Source of the DNA: Verrucomicrobiia bacterium
Lineage (GTDB): Bacteria > Verrucomicrobiota > Verrucomicrobiia > Limisphaerales > DTLC01
Assembly (NCBI GenBank): GCA_025061935.1
Contig: JANWZY010000115.1
Location: 1-8,938, forward strand
Direction of reading: 5' to 3'
DNA: 8,938 nucleotides
This document shows positions 5,776-8,938 of this stretch, piece by piece (positions within the stretch are counted from its first letter, which is position 1; each line of letters begins with the position of its first letter). Below the pieces are notes generated by a model. That model saw only the letters and a program-made list of their open reading frames with translations. It ran no database searches and was not told where the DNA came from. The translations under genes and the position numbers were made by a program.

Positions 5776-6933
5776 TCACGCAGATGAAGCGGCTGCTGGC
5801 ACCGCGCGACTCACAATATCAATCAGGGTCTGTTGAAGCAAAAAACGCGCGTCTAGATCGCTGTAAAGAAGTTTTTGGTTGCACTGCAGCAGCATGTCCA
5901 TGGCACGGACCAGCTCATCGCGCGTGTAGTTGCTCGCCTGACGCATCGCCTTGAAAAGCACGTACGGGTGCAGCCCAAGCGGGCTGTACCGCCTGTCCTG
6001 AGGCCACGGCTCAGAGGGCACAGCCCCGAGCCGCCGCTGGAACGACTCATAATCCTCCGCAGGATTTACCCACCCTAGCCGCACCATATCTTTTGCCAAA
6101 AGCATTGCGCGTATCTTTGTGACAAGCCCGGCAAGCAACCCGAACTCGGAGGCTTCTCTGTCAGACTGCATCTGCCACAGCTCTTCGTCCAGACACTTGA
6201 GCAGTTGCCGGAGGTCGCGCGCACCGAGCGCGTCTGCAAGCGCGAACGCGCGCGCGTACTTGTTCCGAATGCACACCGCCTCGACGTCCTCAGGCCCGAT
6301 GATCCCGCGCGCGCCAACGTACAAAATTAACTTTTGCACCTCACTATCCAACAGCCTGTGATCCGGACCTACACGCGCAACCAGCTCGGCCAACGCTTCG
6401 GCGGTGATGTTCTTTTTGGAAGCACGAATCTGTTCGCGCGCCCACGCCTCAGCTTGAGCTGACCAGTCCTTGTCATCAAGCGACCAGCCGGCAAACGTTT
6501 CGATCGCACCGACCTTTTCGATCACCTTGGCCAGCACGCGGCGTCTGTCCACTTCGGTCGCGCTAATGACCAAGCGCACATTTCCAGACGCCCAGTCGAA
6601 TGCTTCAAGCTCGCGCGCTAGCTCAGTAACTGCCTCCGAGACCGACGCTGCCGAAGCGAGCCTTTGCGCGCCAAGGAAGTTACAATCCCGCAGCCAGATG
6701 GCCTTGCCTGACCCGAAAAACGGCAGGGTAAACAGCGCTTCACGGAGCCGGCCTATTATTTTGAGCGCATCATCCGTTTTGGTCGCCGCACCATCAATGA
6801 TCTCGTGGTCCGCGCCGCCAAGCTGCTCGCACCAGTCGTGGTAAATCTGTTTCGCCCGCGCGCTAACGCCGAACTCGTCGCTACCGCAGACCAGTACAAC
6901 CGCAGGCGCACGCTTGCCTCCGGCTTTGGCCAT
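5776..6933 (-). CDS. holA: DNA polymerase III subunit delta
   Basis: The product is the delta subunit of the clamp loader, which opens the beta sliding clamp and helps load it at primed DNA. It has 385 residues, slightly longer than the E. coli protein (343). The N-terminal domain opens with V-V-L-V-C-G-S-D-E-F (12-21), the degenerate nucleotide-binding-like start of the family, and has L-F-T-L-P-F-F-G-S-G-K-A-I-W-L (67-81), the beta-clamp-interacting region. The middle carries L-A-E-L-V-A-R-V-G-P-D-H-R-L-L-D-S-E-V-Q-K-L (181-202). The C-terminal collar domain has L-H-P-Y-V-L-F-K-A-M-R-Q-A (321-333) and a final L-L-Y-S-D-L-D-A-R-F-L-L-Q-Q-T-L (355-370). I chose the ATG at 6933 over a TTG at 6939, as a GAGGA sits seven bases before the ATG and only one base before the TTG. 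The gene starts 10 bases after the nuclease gene and is probably translated from the same message. Confidence 0.92.
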   Translation of the reverse strand: MAKAGGKRAPAVVLVCGSDEFGVSARAKQIYHDWCEQLGGADHEIIDGAATKTDDALKIIGRLREALFTLPFFGSGKAIWLRDCNFLGAQRLASAASVSEAVTELARELEAFDWASGNVRLVISATEVDRRRVLAKVIEKVGAIETFAGWSLDDKDWSAQAEAWAREQIRASKKNITAEALAELVARVGPDHRLLDSEVQKLILYVGARGIIGPEDVEAVCIRNKYARAFALADALGARDLRQLLKCLDEELWQMQSDREASEFGLLAGLVTKIRAMLLAKDMVRLGWVNPAEDYESFQRRLGAVPSEPWPQDRRYSPLGLHPYVLFKAMRQASNYTRDELVRAMDMLLQCNQKLLYSDLDARFLLQQTLIDIVSRAVPAAASSA

Positions 6934-6940
6934 GCACAAG

Positions 6941-6945
6941 TCCTC
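6941..6945 (-). promoter_or_regulatory. Shine-Dalgarno GAGGA of holA
   Basis: On the minus strand GAGGA at 6945-6941 overlaps the TGA stop of the preceding gene and lies seven bases before ATG at 6933. It decides the holA start and is the only good Shine-Dalgarno I see in the window. Confidence 0.6.
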
Positions 6946-7411
6946 AAGGTTCGGACTCAGAATCCGACTCGCTCGTGGCCTCGTTGATCCGGTCGAGCAC
7001 TTCGCTCATGTCTTCGACCTGTTCCCACAACGTCGAAGAGACATAGATCGGGCGCTTCTGAGCCGTGGCCAGCGCAATGCAATCGCTCGGGCGCGCGTCT
7101 AACTCGACGATTTTGCGACCAAGTTCGTTCTGCTCCTGCAAGATGAGCCGTGCGTAATAAGTCGAGTTCTTAAGCTCGGTAATTACCACGCGCTCAATCG
7201 TGATCCCGAACGCTTTGAAAATGTTGGTCATCAGGTCGTGTGTCAGCGGCCGCTCCTTAGGGGTGTTATGCATGAACATGCTAATCACAGCGCCGATCTG
7301 CGGCTCGACGTTGATCACGAAGACCTTCTCCTCGTTGCCGACAAAGATGGCGCAACCCGAGTGCATGGCTACGATGCGACGAACTTGCACCGGGATCACA
7401 TCGTTCTTCAT
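6944..7411 (-). CDS. Bifunctional nuclease family (DUF151/BFN) protein
   Basis: A small cytoplasmic protein of 155 residues belonging to the DUF151 domain family, named bifunctional nuclease after plant members reported to cleave DNA and RNA; the bacterial role is poorly known. The family core is almost complete: E-R-P-L-T-H-D-L (53-60), I-F-K-A-F-G-I (64-70), then E-R-V-V-I-T-E-L-K-N-S-T-Y-Y-A-R-L (73-89), N-E-L-G-R-K-I-V-E-L-D-A-R-P-S-D-C-I-A-L-A (95-115) and R-P-I-Y-V (120-124). The C-terminus has E-D-M-S-E-V-L (133-139), and closes with an acidic serine-rich tail E-S-D-S-E-S-E-P (148-155), where members often carry a UVR-like or acidic tail. The start at 7411 fits family length; its upstream TTAGAG gives only a weak ribosome site. 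The stop TGA overlaps the ribosome site of holA, which suggests coupled translation. Confidence 0.93.
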   Translation of the reverse strand: MKNDVIPVQVRRIVAMHSGCAIFVGNEEKVFVINVEPQIGAVISMFMHNTPKERPLTHDLMTNIFKAFGITIERVVITELKNSTYYARLILQEQNELGRKIVELDARPSDCIALATAQKRPIYVSSTLWEQVEDMSEVLDRINEATSESDSESEP

Positions 7412-7431
7412 GCCACAACTCTAACCCGTGC

Positions 7432-7443
7432 GCGTTAAAACGC
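7432..7443. promoter_or_regulatory. 12-base near-palindrome upstream of the nuclease gene
   Basis: GCGTT (7432-7436) and AACGC (7439-7443) form a perfect dyad around AA, 21 to 32 bases upstream of the minus-strand ATG at 7411. The position would suit an operator or promoter-proximal site, but a dyad this short may be chance, and no clear -35/-10 pair is visible. Confidence 0.2.
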
Positions 7444-7581
7444 AAGTGAAGTTTTGGCCTGGGATTTAAGGGCCGGAGTAAGTTTCGCCCGCCACGCCCG
7501 CGGGGCACGACGGGCCAGTTAAAGGCGCTTCACCTCACGCCCAAGCCGCATGCTTAACGTACTTCAGCCAAGGATAGTCAT

Positions 7582-7618
7582 GGTAATGCGATGCGGCGCA
7601 TGCGGCGCGCGCATTGCC
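7582..7618. repeat. Stem-loop downstream of the phosphodiesterase gene
   Basis: GGTAATGCG (7582-7590) pairs with CGCATTGCC (7610-7618): nine pairs including one G-T wobble on the plus strand (an A-C mismatch on the minus strand). The loop contains ATGCGGCGC twice in tandem (7591-7608). It starts 25 bases after the minus-strand stop at 7643-7645, so it may mark the end of that transcript, perhaps as a barrier or RNA-stabilising hairpin. No T-run follows on the minus strand, so it is not a classical intrinsic terminator. Confidence 0.3.
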
Positions 7619-7642
7619 GCCGATCCAATTCCCAAGCCCCGC

Positions 7643-8449
7643 TTACTCTCCGACCGCCGCAGGCCGCGCGGTCAACTGCGCCCGCACACGCATTACTGTT
7701 GCCGGGTCGTTCGAAATTATCCCATCAACGCCTAGCCTGATAAAGCGCTCGATTTCGTGCGGGTCATCTACCGTCCATACGAACACCTTCAATCCCGCTC
7801 TTTGAACAAGCTCAATTTGTGCGCCGTCCAGCTTGGACCGTTCCCAAGCAACGATTCGGGCGCCGGTCTTGATAATCTCGCGCAGCTTGGCCTCTGTAAG
7901 ATCCTCGTTCCCCAGAGCGGACAGGCGTATCCGCGGCTCGAGCGCGTGCACCTCGGCCAGGAACGCCCAGTCAAATGATTGCAACACGATGTTTGTGACC
8001 GCGCCGAGCCGTCGGAACGTCTCCACAAATTTCGGGGCTGGCCCGGCCTTGCGCTCCACCAATGGCGTGGCGAACCGCAAAACGTTCGTCAGCGCCTCTT
8101 CCAACGTGGGAACCTTTTCGCCTACAAAATTCGTCGAAAACCACGAGCCGGCATCCAACGCCTTTATTTCGACCAACGTCAGGTTTGACACCGCGCCATT
8201 GCCGTCTGTTGTCCGATCCACATTCCAATCGTGCATGAGCACAAGGTGCCCATCTTTGGAAACGCGCACGTCGAATTCGACCATTTCAGCTTTGTTGCTG
8301 CACGCGCGCAGCGCGGCAATCGTGTTTTCGGGCGCGTGCAACGAGTTACCGCGATGCCCGATGACGAGCACGGCTGCGTTCGAGTAAACAGTCGCGCCCT
8401 GCGCGACCAGGAAGGCTAATAATCGCAGGCTTGGCAGCAGGAATTTCAT
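7643..8449 (-). CDS. Secreted glycerophosphodiester phosphodiesterase
   Basis: This 268-residue enzyme hydrolyses glycerophosphodiesters, breakdown products of phospholipids, to glycerol-3-phosphate and an alcohol. A signal peptide is clear: K2, a hydrophobic core at about 3-18, and a likely cut after S-N-A (23-25), so it acts in the periplasm or outside. The GDPD TIM-barrel motifs appear in order: H-R-G (32-34) with general acid/base H32, P-E-N-T (40-43), metal ligands in E-F-D-V-R (58-62; E58 and D60), H-D (73-74), R-T-T (79-81), P-T-L-E-E-A-L (114-120), E-R-K (132-134) carrying the third metal-binding glutamate E132, Q-S-F-D-W (157-161), and W-T-V-D-D (225-229) followed by G-V-D-G-I-I-S-N-D-P (240-249). 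Length is normal. The start at 8449 is supported by the signal peptide; no Shine-Dalgarno is seen, and an inverted repeat abuts the ATG. It follows the pseudopilin-like gene by 75 bases on the same strand; co-transcription is possible. It might salvage glycerol phosphate from lipids. Confidence 0.93.
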   Translation of the reverse strand: MKFLLPSLRLLAFLVAQGATVYSNAAVLVIGHRGNSLHAPENTIAALRACSNKAEMVEFDVRVSKDGHLVLMHDWNVDRTTDGNGAVSNLTLVEIKALDAGSWFSTNFVGEKVPTLEEALTNVLRFATPLVERKAGPAPKFVETFRRLGAVTNIVLQSFDWAFLAEVHALEPRIRLSALGNEDLTEAKLREIIKTGARIVAWERSKLDGAQIELVQRAGLKVFVWTVDDPHEIERFIRLGVDGIISNDPATVMRVRAQLTARPAAVGE

Positions 8450-8475
8450 TTGGCGCCGTACTTGGGGTACGCCAA
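8450..8475. promoter_or_regulatory. Inverted repeat abutting the phosphodiesterase start codon
   Basis: TTGGCG (8450-8455) is the exact reverse complement of CGCCAA (8470-8475). A second pairing, CGTAC (8457-8461) with GTACG (8467-8471), lies within it. On the minus strand the structure ends at the base just before the ATG at 8449 and covers the place where a ribosome would bind. It could be an operator or a translation-controlling hairpin; the repeat is certain, the role is inference. Confidence 0.35.
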
Positions 8476-8524
8476 AACCCGGTTAGCTAAACCTGGCCGC
8501 GTGTGCCAACAGCGCATTCGCGTG

Positions 8525-8938
8525 TCATTCGATGCGGCGCGTGGCGCGCTCCTGCATCCACTGCACGTCTTTGTTCAGTTCACCACCCAAAGGTGTGGGG
8601 AACGGCCGCGCCTGGTTCTTAAGGGGCGGTTCGAGGAACCGCGCCGACGTCCATTTTTTGATCTCCGAATGCCCGTCTGCGAAAGAGAACCCGCCTGCGC
8701 CGCCGTGGTAGTTCGCCGGCCAGTCCACTACAGACTCGGTGGTGTGCGGATACACGCGCATATCAACAACGAACATGCCGTCGTTGATGCTATCCTCGCG
8801 CTCGTCCAGAAAGACAAATGTCCGCGCCGGCCCAGGATCACGCATATCATGGTACTTGCGGTAAATCCTGTATTCGCCGGCGCGGTTGCCGTATGCGGTA
8901 TCCGACCATTCGAGCGGCCTGTTCTCGCCGCGCCCCCC
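8525..8938 (-). CDS. H-X9-DG domain pseudopilin-like protein, C-terminal part (5' partial)
   Basis: An open frame enters from the right edge and runs 137 codons to a TGA at 8525-8527. The key signature is exact: H78, nine residues, then D88-G89 (numbering from the first visible codon), in the context Y-H-G-G-A-G-G-F-S-F-A-D-G-H, followed by K-K-W. This is the processing-associated H-X9-DG domain found at the C-terminus of many type II secretion pseudopilin-like proteins with a prepilin N-terminus, abundant in Verrucomicrobiota, Lentisphaerae and Planctomycetes. Upstream, F-V-F-L-D-E-R-E-D-S-I-N-D-G (41-54) is also typical of these proteins. The N-terminal methylation site and long hydrophobic helix, which would be expected, lie beyond the window edge and cannot be checked. 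Such proteins occur in many copies per genome; their individual function is unknown. An internal methionine at 8845 is not the true start, as the typical domain sequence continues upstream of it. Confidence 0.85.
   Translation of the reverse strand, partial: GGRGENRPLEWSDTAYGNRAGEYRIYRKYHDMRDPGPARTFVFLDEREDSINDGMFVVDMRVYPHTTESVVDWPANYHGGAGGFSFADGHSEIKKWTSARFLEPPLKNQARPFPTPLGGELNKDVQWMQERATRRIE

Noticed and set aside
6937..6939. TTG as the start of holA
   Set aside because: The GAGGA ribosome site would be only one base away; the ATG at 6933 has proper seven-base spacing.

Overview
The window looks like chromosomal DNA from a GC-rich Gram-negative bacterium, most likely of the Verrucomicrobiota or the wider PVC group. 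This rests on four observations: a pseudopilin-like protein with the H-X9-DG signature at the right edge, an MCE (Mla-type) lipid transport operon, a large secreted protein with many W/F-P repeats, and genes that mostly lack Shine-Dalgarno sequences. The assignment is inferred from gene content and not from a marker gene. There are no rRNA genes, tRNA genes, CRISPR arrays or insertion sequences that I can see.

Left half, plus strand. Positions 3-221 hold the C-terminal end of an MMPL/RND-type transporter resembling HpnN. A 739-base gap without a convincing gene follows (222-960); it contains two notable inverted-repeat structures. Next comes a tight four-gene cluster: a 533-residue exported repeat protein of unknown function (961-2562), then the MCE/Mla importer-exporter core of permease mlaE (2578-3321), ATPase mlaF (3325-4092) and MCE-domain protein mlaD (4095-5069). 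The gaps between these genes are 15, 3 and 2 bases, so they are probably one transcript. MlaE and MlaF should form the inner-membrane ABC engine and MlaD the periplasmic lipid-binding ring. No mlaC, mlaB or outer-membrane partner is present downstream, so the first gene of the cluster is a candidate envelope partner.

Middle. Positions 5070-5775 are an unusually long convergent gap with no clear gene and no classical terminator. It contains a compact 46-base element able to fold into a perfect three-way junction (5268-5313).

Right half, minus strand, read right to left: the 3' end of an H-X9-DG pseudopilin-like protein (8525-8938, cut by the window edge), a secreted glycerophosphodiester phosphodiesterase (7643-8449), a bifunctional nuclease family (DUF151) protein (6944-7411), and holA, the DNA polymerase III delta subunit (5776-6933). 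The nuclease gene and holA are 10 bases apart, and holA has the one clear ribosome binding site in the window.

The most interesting items are the repeat protein encoded at the head of the MCE operon, and the structured elements in the two long gaps.
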